Shown here: piece by piece, positions 49,751 through 61,419 of the stretch
Position numbering within the stretch: the first letter of the stretch is position 1
Layout: each line of letters begins with the position of its first letter
From: Paramarasmius palmivorus
Taxonomy: Eukaryota; Basidiomycota; Agaricomycetes; Agaricales; Marasmiaceae
Assembly: GCA_037176845.1 (NCBI GenBank)
Contig: JAYKXP010000001.1
Location: forward strand, 186,001-250,000
Direction: 5' to 3'
Length of the DNA stretch: 64,000 nt
Translations under genes and position numbers: made by a program
Notes under the pieces: generated by a model
The model's input: the letters and a program-made list of their open reading frames with translations, nothing else
Told to the model about the DNA's origin: nothing
Database searches by the model: none

Positions 49751-51131
49751 ACAGGTTTGACCCTCACTATAGACAGTCTGCTGGGCCATCAGGTATGCTC
49801 TTTTCTTCAAAAAAGGGGAAAAGGGTGCTCTCATTATGCTCATTGAAAACAGTAGATTGGGTAAAGCAGAGAAGGTAATAAGCGAGTGGGAACACCAACA
49901 GCCTCTGAGATAATAAGGCTGACTCACTAGAACTGTTTTACAAAAGTAGGAACTAAAATGATTTTTGGGAAATTAACAAGCACTCACCAATCTGCTAATC
50001 TGCTTGCTGACAGGCTGACCATACATGGAAAATACCCCTAGAGGAAAAGTCAGCCAACAGCTCAAAGCTTTGCGGTAATATCTGCTTTTTCAACCAAGGA
50101 AATTCCTGAACATGGAATCCTGTAACCCCTAACCCCTAACTCAAATCAACCAATGCAAGAAGCTGGTTGGTAAAAGTCAATGTAACATCATGGTCCAGGT
50201 CAGTACTTACTTTTCCAATGTAACTGGCTAACAGAGACATCCTCAGGTATAGCTACACCACAGTAATCGCAAACCCACTGCCATTGTTGAAATAGAAAAT
50301 GCACTTTGGCACCAGATCATGGCAGTTGCTTTCGACAATTAGCCCTCTGTAGCCACTCTTGCTAAGTTCTTGGATGAAGCGTGAGCTGGTCCAAACAAAG
50401 AGAAAGCCATCCTCAAAACTGATGAGTCATATGTCTGTCATGCACAAAGAATTCTGTCACACCCCTTGTTATATTTTCCTGTGAAGCTGGAGGATCTCAA
50501 AAAGAGAGGGAGAAGATAAAAGGATGGACTTACACATGAGAAGTTGGTACAGAAGATGGTGGATGATGAGGCTGATGAGACAATGTTTTTCATGCTCAAT
50601 CAAGAAAGCCACATGCTTGGAATACTCCAAAGTGAAGGAAAACAGCTGGTGTGGGATGGTCTAACTGTAAGTGTTCATATAAAATGCTTGGAGCATTTGT
50701 TGATGTTCAGATCAGGAACAAATGCAAGACACACTCATAGTGCAAGATCAGATATTGGCCCACTATCTTCTGCCCCACTGCTCCTCACAGGATATCAGGC
50801 ATGAAGATGAGAAGGTTATGGTGTACAAGGTCAGTATGGTCTCGTCAGAGACACCCACAGGAGCAGACTCTAGTGTAAAGACACCAGGAGTCCAGGTGAA
50901 AGAAGGTGTTGATGAGGACATAGATAAGACCAATATCGGCAATCAACTTTGGTATAGAAAGTGACAGGGAGTATGCCTACGAGTGCAATGGTGTGACGCA
51001 CCTGGTCCATGCCTGGGCCCAACAAGGCCACCCCCCTCCAGTATAGTGGCTTGCTCTAATAGCTGTTCTTGCATGACTAATTCTCTTTCTAGACAGGGAC
51101 TCTAACCATGTCCTCATTAATGGTCAAAAAC
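49751..51131. other. Unrecognised degraded coding upstream of TET/JBP-like fragment
   Basis: Plus-strand open segments at 50544-50804 and 50722-50964 (for example FFMLNQESHMLGILQSEG) may belong to one decayed gene. No family was recognised. A short CCCCTAA doublet at about 50126-50140 is noted but not counted as telomeric. Confidence 0.3.
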
Positions 51132-51560
51132 TGCACAGTGGCAATGGCTGTGCAGTTTTATTTTACCCACACTCAAGAGCCCATTTACTACCTCAAGGAG
51201 ATCTTTAAAATCACCTTCCCAGCCAAAGCACACTGATACGGGAGTGCATTTGCAGCCAGGGTCTGGGATCCAGCAGATCCAGGACCCTGGATAGGCCGGG
51301 TGATTGTTTACAAGGTGGGCATTAACACCCATCTGGATGTGTTGGATGATGGTCCAACTGCAGTCTATCCTATCAGCTACTTTTCTGGGGGAGCCCTGTA
51401 CTTGACTGATCTAGGGGTCAAACACAAATGTGTACCATCCCCAACAAACAGACTCTTTTTCTAATGTTAAGCAGGTATGGACCTGGTAGGGAATCCAGGA
51501 GGACTGAGGATGTATCTAAGTGGCCAGCCATCTTTTCATTGTTGTAGATACTGGTGTAAC
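51132..51560 (+). pseudogene. Fragment resembling fungal TET/JBP 2-oxoglutarate/Fe(II) dioxygenase
   Basis: Reading on the plus strand: FPAKAH, a stop, then YGSAFAARVWDPADPGPWIG, RVIVYKVGINTHLDV, DDGPTAVYPISYFSGGALYL and TDLGVKHK. The order GPW.GR..VYK..., H-x-D, GP...FP...F.GG.L...DLG.K. is what I recall of the basidiomycete TET/JBP-like family that expands together with transposons. H-x-D (His codon at 51330-51332) would be the metal-binding pair. A GT-AG intron from about 51429 could continue to YGPG, where the family usually has YRPGD. An in-frame TGA near 51236 shows it is broken. Assignment from memory of the motif, not a search. Confidence 0.45.
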
Positions 51561-53612
51561 AATTGAAAGACATGTATCTGTTGTGCATCAAACACTTTGA
51601 GGTACTAATGCCTTCCTCTCATCTAGTCACACACAAGATAGCTATGCATTTGTAGGACAAGATGTACACATGGAGATGTGAAGAATAGGATATGTATTGG
51701 ATAGGTGTAGAATACATGACACTACATGTCAATGGTATAGCATCTACGTTTTATTGTGCAAGCTTTTGTATATCCACTGAAACACACTCTGAGTTCAAAT
51801 TAGGAACACAGTGAGGTGGGCAGCATCAATGCTGAATGTATAAAGTTGTGCTACTGCTAGCAGCTGTATAGTGAATGTCGGTGAAAGTAAAGTTGATTGC
51901 AGGTGCATGGGACTGGACAAGCAAGCATTGCATCCTCTGAGTGCATTCCAAGGTTGACAGCAGTATCTTTAATTGAAGGCCATCAGAATAGAGTATTTGT
52001 AAAGGTTCTAACACACCTGACTGTAGTGAACACAAACATCACACTCAGAAACAATGAGCACTTTGGAATCCAGAGAGGATAGCGTGCTTTAAGGTCAGAG
52101 TTGCTGGTAGCTGGTATCTAATACAGCAAATTCAGTATGAAGATGGAGGATAAAGAGTCAGTGAGAACATACCTAGGGCTGAGATACTATAGCCAAAGCT
52201 ACAATCTTTGCTGGATGCAGGCAAGCTGACCTTCTGGTGTGTTAGCCTGAGTGAGGCTTCTTCTGAAAGAGACCTACTCACCATGTCCAATTCCAACATT
52301 AGAGACCAAAACTAACCCACCAACTGGAGTGAAGAAAGTAACTGCAAGTAAATGTCTACCGTGTCAGCAAATTCTTCAGCTGTTTGCTTGAAGGTACTGT
52401 ACTGATCAAGATTGGTCTTTTGCCAGCTCCACTTGGTTGAAGGTTGGGAATACAAGTGTTTGAGGTAAGTGGAAGTTGCCCATCTAGGCTAACTAGCTTT
52501 GAGCTCCAAGTGGACAATAGCCAGAATAAAAGCCAATAGATGAGGTGGATGGAGATCTGACAACAAGGATGAGCAAAAGGATAGGTAAGAGAAGATGAAA
52601 ACTAACTCGCACTCTTGAGATGTCCATGCTACCACAAACTGTAAAGCTTTCATAGAGCTAGAAGATATCAGCAACTGTAAAAGGAAAAGATAGTCAAATG
52701 ACATGCCCACCTGTAGCTCTGTTGAAAAGATGTTTCACTAGTTGACAGCAGTGGCTAGTGCTGTATTGGGTGTACCTCCTCTGCATGTTTTGCTGCTAAT
52801 GTAGATCATAGTAATAGACTGTGAGGGACTGATGTAAACTGCAAAAGCAAGAGGTAAACTCACTGATATGATACCTTCATATGTAGTATCCTGACATCTT
52901 TCCTTTGTTCTTCAATCCAGATGATGACCTTTGTGGAAAAGAGAGATAGCAAAAAATCTGTGTTGTACTACTGCCTACAATGCCCATGCAGACTAGAACC
53001 TCAGGAGCTCTTATAAGAGAGACTAGTCAACCCTGGCCCTTTTTGTTTGGCTACGTTGTTCACAATGAGTGTCCTCTGGTTGTGAAGATAAATCATAGCC
53101 ACAATAATCTCAAGTGTTGACACTTTCTGGTTTTGCCAGTCTGTTGAGTATCGGAAGATATGTTGGTGTCTTTTGATGTTGTATCTTGTCAAATTTGGAT
53201 GTATTCCAGCAATGTAGAGGAATCCAGTGAGCTACCTTGGTTATATTAGTCACCAGGAAAGAAATGAGTGAAGCACCTACAGCACATTGGTAACATCTTT
53301 GACATACTCCTCGTAAGTGCTACCAAGTCAGTCCCTTGGTGCTCTCATCCTGTTAACAGTTTGCTCAACCATAAGGGTTTTGGGAAGTAAAAGCACTTTA
53401 GTGTTTTCTGAAAAGGCAGGAGCACCAGCAGGTGATCTCTGAATCTCCAATGCAAGACATCTCTCTTGTTCCACAACCACCACCACCTCCTCATCAGTCA
53501 GTGATCCTGCTTTCATGTTCCTCACATCTAGCTAACATTTTCCTCAGATATCATGGCTCTTCCACTAGAGAAGCAAAAATGAGCAGATGAGACACTCAGC
53601 CAATGATCAAAA
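51561..53612. other. No recognised gene
   Basis: About 2 kb with only short frames. Nothing in it repeats elsewhere in the window as far as I could see. Confidence 0.3.
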
Positions 53613-54033
53613 TGTTAGAATCTATATCAAAGTATTACCAGTTAAACTGATCAATAACAATGACTAGAACTTAATGCAATTGACTGTGATCACCCAAAAG
53701 TGTTGATAATAGTAACTTTTGTATTGAAAATGTGTTCCAAGTGTCAACTCTCTGTGACATGTAAGTAATTACTGTTTGTTTGTACCTATTGTGACGCGGA
53801 TCACTCAAGGCATTAAAACACCGTCCACTAATGCGAAAATATGTGTTTTACATACTCCTACATGCCCATACACCATAGGTAGGTTCAATAAGTAAAGTAA
53901 AAGATAAATAAACATGAATGCAAGTGTATGTGCAGTAGAACAAGCATAATTAGAGTGCCAAAGTGGACTTTGTATATTTTATTGGACTTAGTGTTGAAGA
54001 AGTGTTTCATCAACTTTATCACTTCATTCAACA
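53613..54033 (+). repeat. Solo LTR R5 (421 bp) with 5-bp target duplication
   Basis: Starts TGTTAGAATCTATATC and ends CATTCAACA, the TG...CA form with TGTT/AACA short inverted ends. CAAAA occurs immediately on both sides (53608-53612 and 54034-54038). No retroelement coding follows, so it is a solo LTR left by recombination. The length is near the ~426 bp I recall for the Tricholoma marY1 LTR, which would need a sequence comparison. Confidence 0.9.
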
Positions 54034-54370
54034 CAAAACACCTCTGTCTCAGTTCTCAACCAGAGTCCATCTCATCAGATGATGCTCTTGAGATCCAATG
54101 TCAACTACAACTTTTGGACAACCTTGGTGAAGTGGTTGTATCCTGGTAATAGACTCTGTGTTCAATTTTTTTTTCCATATTGCTTTTGGATCTAATGCAC
54201 CATTCAGTAATCCACCCAAAGTCAAATCCCAGACACCATTGTTAGTTGGCTATATTTGCTACTCCAACTGATTTTCACTGTTGCTAATAACTGCTCCATG
54301 GGGACTATAAGTCCAAATCACTGTCTAAACCTATCTAATTGACAGAACACCATGATATATCAATGCCAGC

Positions 54371-55120
54371 ATGCATTCCCATCCCTTTTGCTGCAATTCT
54401 TGCAATCTGCCCCTGCTTATCAGTTCATGGATATCTTGCACAAAATGCCACTCTGTGTACTACTGTGTGAGTGGCATATGTCCCATTGGAATGATCATGC
54501 TGACAGATGCTAGAACACACTGCAAATGCAGTCCTCAGCTCATAATATGTGGGTATTGCAGCCTTCCACACAGCCATAGCAACACCCAATATTGCAGCAA
54601 GTGTTTCCTTATTACATATTGTGTAGGTGCTTCCAGTCTGCCACCATATACTATGAGACTTATAATATTGTCAAAGTCCAAACAGTGCCAATCTGGCAAC
54701 TGGCCTGACCACAAAGCAGTGTGCAGAGCACCACAGTCCAAGATCATGAAGGTGGCAAAAAAGTATCTTGTGAAACACAACATACTACTTTTCAACCAAG
54801 CTGAAACAGTTGTTGAAGACTGCAGGAGTGGGACACGTATGGACATAGGGACATTTCTTCTGCAGCACACAGTAGAAATCACATTTGAATACAGTGGGGA
54901 GGACATTGAAGATGAAGAAGTCAGGAGTAGGTCCAGCCAAATCAAGGTTGATCAGGAGAGAGTGGTGTGTAAAATGTGCAACTTTACAGCTTGCAAAAGG
55001 CTAGCACTGATCAAGTTCATGGAAGAGCATGATTGCAAAACCATGATTGTAGTAGACATACAAGTGTCTACCAGCAACAGCAGTGTAGCCTGTATGTTGT
55101 CCAAAATATGGCCTATGTAG
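54371..55120 (+). CDS. MYND zinc-finger protein, possibly intact
   Basis: The open frame contains an in-frame 54-nt GT-AG intron at 54623-54676. Removing it joins ITYC to SKQCQSGNWPDHKAVC and completes a canonical MYND finger (CGYC...CSKC...YC..QCQ..NW..HK..C, about residues 60-100 of the spliced product). A preceding half-finger (CNSC...CTKCHSVYYC) lies at the N-terminus. The C-terminal ~130 residues are acidic with a further Cys pair (CKMCNFTACK). About 231 residues after splicing. MYND domains bind proline-rich partners; no catalytic domain is seen. It sits between two oppositely oriented solo LTRs. Confidence 0.6.
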   Translation: MHSHPFCCNSCNLPLLISSWISCTKCHSVYYCVSGICPIGMIMLTDARTHCKCSPQLIICGYCSLPHSHSNTQYCSKCFLITYCVGASSLPPYTMRLIILSKSKQCQSGNWPDHKAVCRAPQSKIMKVAKKYLVKHNILLFNQAETVVEDCRSGTRMDIGTFLLQHTVEITFEYSGEDIEDEEVRSRSSQIKVDQERVVCKMCNFTACKRLALIKFMEEHDCKTMIVVDIQVSTSNSSVACMLSKIWPM

Positions 55121-56634
55121 CACACCAAATCACAAAACACATATTGGTGTTCAGGTTTGGCTTTGATGGACAGAGCTTCCAGAGCCTGAAGGAGCACAGC
55201 TTGCAGTAATCTGATTCATGTCCAGTGTTCTTTGTGCAATAACCTCTGGAGAAGATTAAGAGGTCATTCAAAATAGGTCCATAGATTTTGGGATGTGTTT
55301 TAGGAGAAGACTGATGTTCAACTTACTGCTGATGTAAACTTTGTACCCAGCATTAGGGGTGTCTCAAAGGTGTCTTTATGGTGTCTCCCTTAGCTAATGA
55401 CCGATCTTTCCATTCAAACTATCACTTTGTAATGAGTGAGCCACTGAATGGTAAGCCAGGGTCCCCTCTGCCTAGTCCATACTAACTCTACTCCAGTACC
55501 TGATCCAATATATCTGAAGACAAACATTCTCAGCGATTCTCAGTGGCATACACTTCACCTACTACCACCGGAAATTAAGGAGACCAGTGGACATGCAAAA
55601 CAAGTTCAGCTGCAAGGTGGGGGATAATGTCTGATACAACAACATGGTATGGGTGTATTTGGGCAAAGACATCCCAAGATGGGCTGAATATTTGACTCAG
55701 GACACCATTCCCTGTCCTATTCCTGAACTAAAGGGTTACACCCTCACTGTCAACACTGGCAGCTATGTGTCCAAGAGGAAATGTTGTGAGTATCAACGAA
55801 ATGGGAAGAAGAGAAAGAAAAATGATCCAAACAAGGAAGGGGGCTCAGAGTGAGTGACCATGCCAATGATTGTTGATAACCACCTAATGTCTGATTAGAC
55901 CACCAAGTGCTGTTCAAGATTTGATGCAGGCCCCACTTCAAGAACCCACTGTGGCATTGGCTCCCCAATCCAAGCCCATCACGCCAACACCATGTGTGTT
56001 TTGCCTCTTTCAGTGTTACTCCTCACCCTTACATGCCATCTTGTCAGCACCCAACCAATGGGCCAAACAACTCCAGGACTTTGTAGAACAGCTGCCACAT
56101 CCACATCCATCGTCACATCAGAAGATATGCAAGCTATTTGAAACCCTTGTGAGTTGGCCAGATCCCATTGCTTTCTATGACAGCACAGATATCACATCTA
56201 CCAATCCGATGCTGAACCCCAGCATCATTACATTTATACGTACTTTGATGACCAAACATGCCTTCCAGTGCTCAGCACTGATCTGTGATGTCCTGTTCAA
56301 TGTGGACCAGCTCTCATCCACCTTCTTTGACACAGAGAAGGGGGGTCATTGATTGCCCTTACAAACCACATGAGGTCATTGCGGCTTTCATGTTTGATGG
56401 AGGAAAGGGAAAAGGATCAACTGAGAGTTGTCTCATCTCCATTCTGACCATTGGATTCAGTGAAGGTGGCATGGGCAAGCTGGGTGCTGACTTTCTGGAT
56501 GGCATTGATGAACCTGCCAAGGAATTGTCAAAACAACAAGCAACGACAATCACCCCCCCTCAGAAATATAACATATCCACATGAGGACCCTTTCACTGCC
56601 AACACCATCATCTGGCATCTCTTTGGTGCCAGAC
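55121..56634 (+). other. Unrecognised open frames, probably decayed gene
   Basis: Frames at 55644-55853 (VWVYLGKDIPRWAEYL, then a Lys-rich tail), 55921-56352 (CVFCLFQCYSSPLHAIL, TLVSWPDPIAFYDST) and 56285-56584 (ISILTIGFSEGGMGKLGADF) run in the same direction but in different frames. They could be exons of one gene, but I could not build a clean chain and recognised no domain. Confidence 0.3.
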
Positions 56635-57056
56635 TGTTGAATGAAGTGATGAAGTTGATGAAACACTTTCTCAACACTAAGTCCAACAAAATATACAAAG
56701 TCTGCTTTGGCACTCTAATTATGCTTGTTCTACTGCACATACACTTGCATTCATGTTTATTTATCTTTTACTTTACTTATTGAACCTACCTATGGTGTAT
56801 GGGCATGTAGGAGTATGTAAAACACATATTTTCGCATTAGTGGACGGTGTTTTAATGCCTCAAGCAATCCGCGTCACAATAGATACAAACAAACAGTAAT
56901 TACTTACATGTCACAGAGAGTTGACACTTGAAACACATTTTCAATACAAAAGTTACTATTATCAACACTTTCGGGTGATCACAGTTAATTGCATTGAGTT
57001 CTAGTCATTGTTATTGATCAGTTATAACTGGTAATACTTTGATATAGATTCTAACA
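56635..57056 (-). repeat. Solo LTR R6 (422 bp) with 5-bp target duplication
   Basis: Reverse-orientation copy of the R5 family: starts TGTTGAATGAAG and ends GATTCTAACA on the plus strand. CAGAC lies on both sides (56630-56634 and 57057-57061). Its duplication differs from that of R5, so the two inserted separately even though they look like inverted ends of one element. Confidence 0.9.
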
Positions 57057-57358
57057 CAGACTATGGTTCTTCTGGCCACTCACAACTCACAACCTCCAGA
57101 AGCTCTGGAATGACAGACTACAGTCATCCACCAGGCCGCGTAACAAAATTTTGTTTCCGCCTGTTACATGAGTTTTCCGTCACATTTCCTCAATTTTTTT
57201 TTATAGACATGTTCCAATAGTCATCTAGAATACATTATGCAAGTTACAGAATTTTTGGGAGACATTGTAAATGTATGTACTTAGCGTCGTTCAGAAATAA
57301 ATGTTATGTCCAAATTAGGAATGATCAGATGATGTATGTAAGCAGACCCGCGCGCGCG

Positions 57359-58344
57359 ATGTTTTTCGCGTTCTCTCGACTTTCTTGCCGTTCTTCGACT
57401 CTCATGACCGAATTAGGTTCCTTCTTGGGATGGTATGAGGCCCTCCGATCCCAGAATACAATATACTGACATCATCATATTTACAGGGGAAAGCCGCGCC
57501 TTATTGTATCAAAGGCGCGCAAAGAACTCCCGGAGCTGATCGTCAACCCGTTAGGAAGTGATGTTGATGAACATAGAGAGAACCGAGGATCAGGGAACAA
57601 TCCGTGCGTCAACTGTCAAGCAATTCATTGACTCTGGCTGATCCATATTGATCTATTTAGCTGCGAGTATCCCAACATCACGGACCTGGGTTTTGAGGCC
57701 TTCCTCGTAGAACAAGACCGCATCCGCAAACTCATCAAATTTGTTGAAGATTCAAACTCGGCATTGCGTCGTCAACTTGACATGGCAAAGGATGAGTACG
57801 ATTGCACGCGTGTTGCACTGTTCTCTACCCGCCGGCGCCTGCGGCATGCCAATGGTAATTATACTATGTCTTCAGGAGGCCCAGCTCGAGATTGGGCTCA
57901 GGGACGGCGCCTTAGCTTTGATAGTGGAGTTACGGCAAGAGATTCAGCTCGAATTCGGTATGCGCATGCTTTCTTAAAAGCAGACTAGACCATACTGACT
58001 GCACTTGCAGGTGTAAATATATCAATCAGCATCAGTGGGGTGAGGGGCTACTATGTGAGCTTAGTAGACTTCAACTCCTTATCCCAGAGCTTGAAGTCGA
58101 GAATAAAAGGCTCCAAGGGGCAATTAACAACACTCATGCCAAGTGCCAGGTCTTGAAGTGGGGTCTTTATATTGTGCGAGAGGAACTTCGGGCACAGTGT
58201 GGTTCAGAGTGGGAAGAGCGTACTGGTGGCACTGTATTGGGAAACCTGGAGGTAGATGATGTGGGTGACGAGCGTCCGGTTACTCGTGCTGAAGTAGAGT
58301 CTGCCAATCTTTTGTTGAAGAGTTGGAATGCATACAATATGTAG
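57359..58344 (+). CDS. Second gene of the pogo element, unknown function
   Basis: Proposed exons about 57359-57431, 57487-57603, 57661-57957 (possibly with one more small intron near 57855-57880) and 58011-58344. First junction (GT at 57432, AG before 57487) joins GSFLGW to GKPRLIVSKARKELPELIVN; the second (GT near 57604, AG before 57661) joins SGNNP to CEYPNITDLGFEAF; the third joins ARI to RCKYINQHQWGEG. The product is about 250-270 residues, helical and charged (VEQDRIRKLIKFVEDSNSAL, LQLLIPELEVENKRLQGAI), probably coiled coil, ending SANLLLKSWNAYNM. The ATG at 57404 is an alternative start. No catalytic motif was seen. Its exons keep frame, which argues for selection or recent activity. 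Confidence 0.6.
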
Positions 58345-58382
58345 CTAGACAACAAATTTATATAACCAATAATCTGATATAT

Positions 58383-60877
58383 CTAGTCTGAATCCTCTGA
58401 TTCAATGTCATCAAGATCTTCTTCATCTTCCTCATCACTTGGATCATGTTCCTGTGGAGTATGCTGTTGTACGAGGCTAGGTTTGGGGAGCGGTGGAAGA
58501 AGAACATCTTTGAGAAGGGGTTTCTTCCATCCAGGTCTTCGGTTCTCCTGATTGGCTAACTCTTTTTCCCTCTCCCAAGCAGCCACATCTAGTGTCCATT
58601 GTGCACGCACATCCTTATTCGCCTGGATCCTCTTCTTCTCCAATTCACGCCATTCCTGCAATAGAGCTTGTTTCTCCTTCTTTGATGCCTTCCGCTGCTT
58701 CGCTGCTTCTTCCTTCTTCCTTGTAGTTTCAACAAATTCCTCTACACGCCGAACAAACTCCTGGCTGGTGAGAAGCCTAGGCAAGCCATCTCCCACAAGC
58801 CTTTTACTCTTAGCCTTCTTCTGATTCTCCTCTTGAGCAGCAAGTTGACTCCGTACAAGCGACACATAGGCACCGTTGAGTACTAGGCAGGCCTGCATTG
58901 CTGCCATGTTCTCCTTGGCTCTCTCGTACTTCTTCAATGTGATCGAAAGAGCATGCTGAAGCTGCTCTTCACGTTCAGTATTGGGTGGCTGCTTAAGAAG
59001 ATGTTCGTATGGTGATTTCGAAGGTGAGATTGTGATGCCAGGTAATGTTGGGGGAATGACAGATGATTGGATAGGAGATATTGTGGAAAGAAATGAGGCT
59101 GATGATTGGCCAAAGACAGATAGAGCGTTTCGAACAGGTGTATGAAAGGGATTGTTATAGGAAGTTGATGGGTGTGTGGGTGTGGAGGCAGTTGTTGGTG
59201 TCCCTGGTGTAGGTATCGCTTGAGAACGTTTGTGAACATCAACGATGAGGTCTGTGAGAACACGAGCAGGGGTGTCAGGAGGAATGGGAAGCTGACCACG
59301 TGATGAAGTCTCCAAACTTGGAGCCATCATCTCTGGTGTTACCACAGAACGATCAAAGGGAAACACACCCGTCTTGCGGAATGCAGTCTTGACAAGCTCT
59401 GGTGTGAGTGCTCGAGTATGTGCTGCACTGTAGATTGTGAGAAAGTGCGACTTTTTGAATCGCAAACCTGTAGTACGTTCCCAGGTAGCCAGTTCCTCTG
59501 ACCAAGCCCGCTTAAGTGGTGCAAACACAACCACATCAAGCCCTTGGTATACATGGGTGGCATGAGCAGGGTAGCAGAGGACATGGATTCGGTGTTTTCG
59601 AGCATATCGTAGGAAGTCACGAGTATAGTGTGAGTTATGTTCATCCACAAGAAGCAAACGGGTCCGACCCGCAGCTTTCTCTTGTGTCTGTTCATCGAAG
59701 TTCTGGATGTAAGCCAGCCCGATTTCACCATCGGTCCAGCCCTTACTGGAATGTGTTATCCTGGAGGCAATCTCAGTGAACAATCCCATGGAATAAATAA
59801 GAATAGGTCCTACAAGGCATCAATACTGTTACCATTGTTCCATGAGTCACCAAACCCAGTTCCCTTGAAGATGACTGTAGGGCGAAGGACAGACCCATCA
59901 GCACAGATGGTAAGAATCACAGTTGTGTTCTCTCGGCCACCATCAGACTGCTGTTGCTGGATTCTTTGCCCCTGAGGAGCAATGACCCGCCGGGATATTG
60001 TTGACGTAACAGGGCTAAACCCAGATTCATCACCACCGTAAGAATCATCAGGGCGAATTGGAGTGCACTCCTTCTCCTGTTCACTGTTTTTGATCTTGGT
60101 TGAGTAACAGTCAGCATGAAATCAATGTGAGACACACCGTTCTCCTTCTGCATGACTATGGTTGAGATCCTCACTCTCTTCCAAATCTCCCTGCTCTCCA
60201 TCATCAAGATCAATCTCCTCCTCCTCCTCAGCATTTACGGCTATTGTCCCCTCATCTTCAATTGGTAAATCGAACTCATAATCACGCTTCCCTGCCAGCA
60301 CCTCCTCGAGAAGGTCAAACCATTGGGTGTTGGTAGTAGGATTCACGGCACGGCCACGCTTGTTGTCTAATGCATGAGTCCAGGCCATCTTGAGCTCCTT
60401 GTGGTAGCGGTTGAGAAAGCGATCTGTGAAGTTCTTGCCAACACCAGTAGCTGGAAATGCAGAACCAAGGCGCCTCCGAAGGAGTGTATCAACAATCTCC
60501 TTGAGACGTTTGTGGTCTAGGGGGAAACCTCGATAAGCAAGCTCCTTGCATAACTGAATCACCTTCTGAGCCTCTGAAGGAAATAACCAGCCACGCATCT
60601 CATCCGATTTTCCCTTTGGTGTACCCCCTTGCACTAGCCGAAACAGGCTTCCATGTGTTAGAAGTGGTTTCTTTGGCTTCCTCTGTCCAATAGCAGCCCA
60701 ATACTCATCTTCGACATCAGTGACAACCTCCCGCAGGCTAACAGGCTTCCTGCCAAGCTTCTCCCGGCCTGATTCCCGCTCCTTGAGGTAACGAGCGAGT
60801 GCCTTCTGATAGAGTTCATCTGTTGTCTCCTGTTTGACTCGTGCCTTGAGAAGTATCGATTTCGATTTGCCGACCAT
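58383..60877 (-). CDS. Pogo/Tigger-like DDE transposase
   Basis: Starts at the ATG at 60877 (MVGKSKSILLKARVKQE). Exon 1 (60877-60138) carries a helix-turn-helix region (SLREVVTDVEDEY...PLLTHGSLFRLVQGG) and a CENP-B-type second DNA-binding domain (SEAQKVIQLCKELAYRGFPL ... GVGKNFTDRFLNRYHKELK), then an acidic linker. A 54-nt intron (60084-60137) leads to the catalytic domain: first Asp in YGGDESGF, second in LLVDEHNSHYT, third in HVYQGLDVVVFAPLKRAW. The C-terminal ~250 residues are Ser/Thr/Pro-rich, then a basic coiled coil, then an acidic tail. Near 59850-59760 the joint between FKGTGFG and KGWTDGE needs an intron or a frame repair that I could not settle, so activity is uncertain. Confidence 0.82.
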
Positions 60878-61419
60878 AATGAGAGCGATGAACAAGATTG
60901 ATAGTGGAGATGGTGCTATGTGAGCTTCCGGGGGAAGGAGAGGCAGTAAAATTGCAAGGAAAAAGCGAGGAGAAGGAAACAGGGAACAATCGGCGCAATT
61001 TTCGCCGCGGAAACTGACATTCCCGATTTGGACATAACCTAAGCGCCCATCAAACAGCCCTTGCATACGGTTTTGGGCTCTCGAATATGTACACATCGAC
61101 ATGTAGTGTATCTAACAACATGGGCCTGTTGATAGGATATCCAAAAATGTGTATACTAATTTTTAGGCTGTTCCGAGGTGTGACGAACAAGCCACGGACT
61201 GTTTTATACCTACTTGTAACACTTTTGATGGGGTCCGAAAACAGTATTTATTCGCTATAAATTATGTTACACAAACATCGTTCCTCCAATGAATATATGT
61301 ACAAGGTATGATATTAAGACATCTACTCAAAAATTTTGAGGGCCTCCGGACAGTGTTTGAGGCCAGGAGAGCCGTTTGTTACGCAGCCTGGTTTTGTTAC
61401 GCGGCCTGGTGGATGACTG

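Larger units (their letters stand above)
57121..61419 (-). mobile_element. Pogo-type DNA transposon, 4.3 kb, two convergent genes
   Basis: 28-bp perfect terminal inverted repeats at 57121-57148 and 61392-61419, starting CAGTCATCCACCAGGCC. TA flanks each end (57119-57120 and 61420-61421), the pogo/Tc1 target duplication. A further CCAGGCTGCGTAACAAA-type repeat lies just inside the right end (about 61376-61392). Inside are a CENP-B/DDE transposase on the minus strand and a second gene on the plus strand whose 3' ends meet at 58344/58383. Intact ends suggest recent movement. It lies 60 bp from solo LTR R6. Confidence 0.92.

Noticed and set aside
50126..50140. Interstitial telomere repeat (CCCCTAACCCCTAAC)
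   Set aside because: Only two units, and not the TTAGGG unit expected in basidiomycetes.
53613..57056. R5 and R6 as ~420-bp terminal inverted repeats of one DNA transposon carrying the MYND gene
   Set aside because: Each copy has TG...CA-type ends and its own different 5-bp target duplication, so they are independent solo LTRs.
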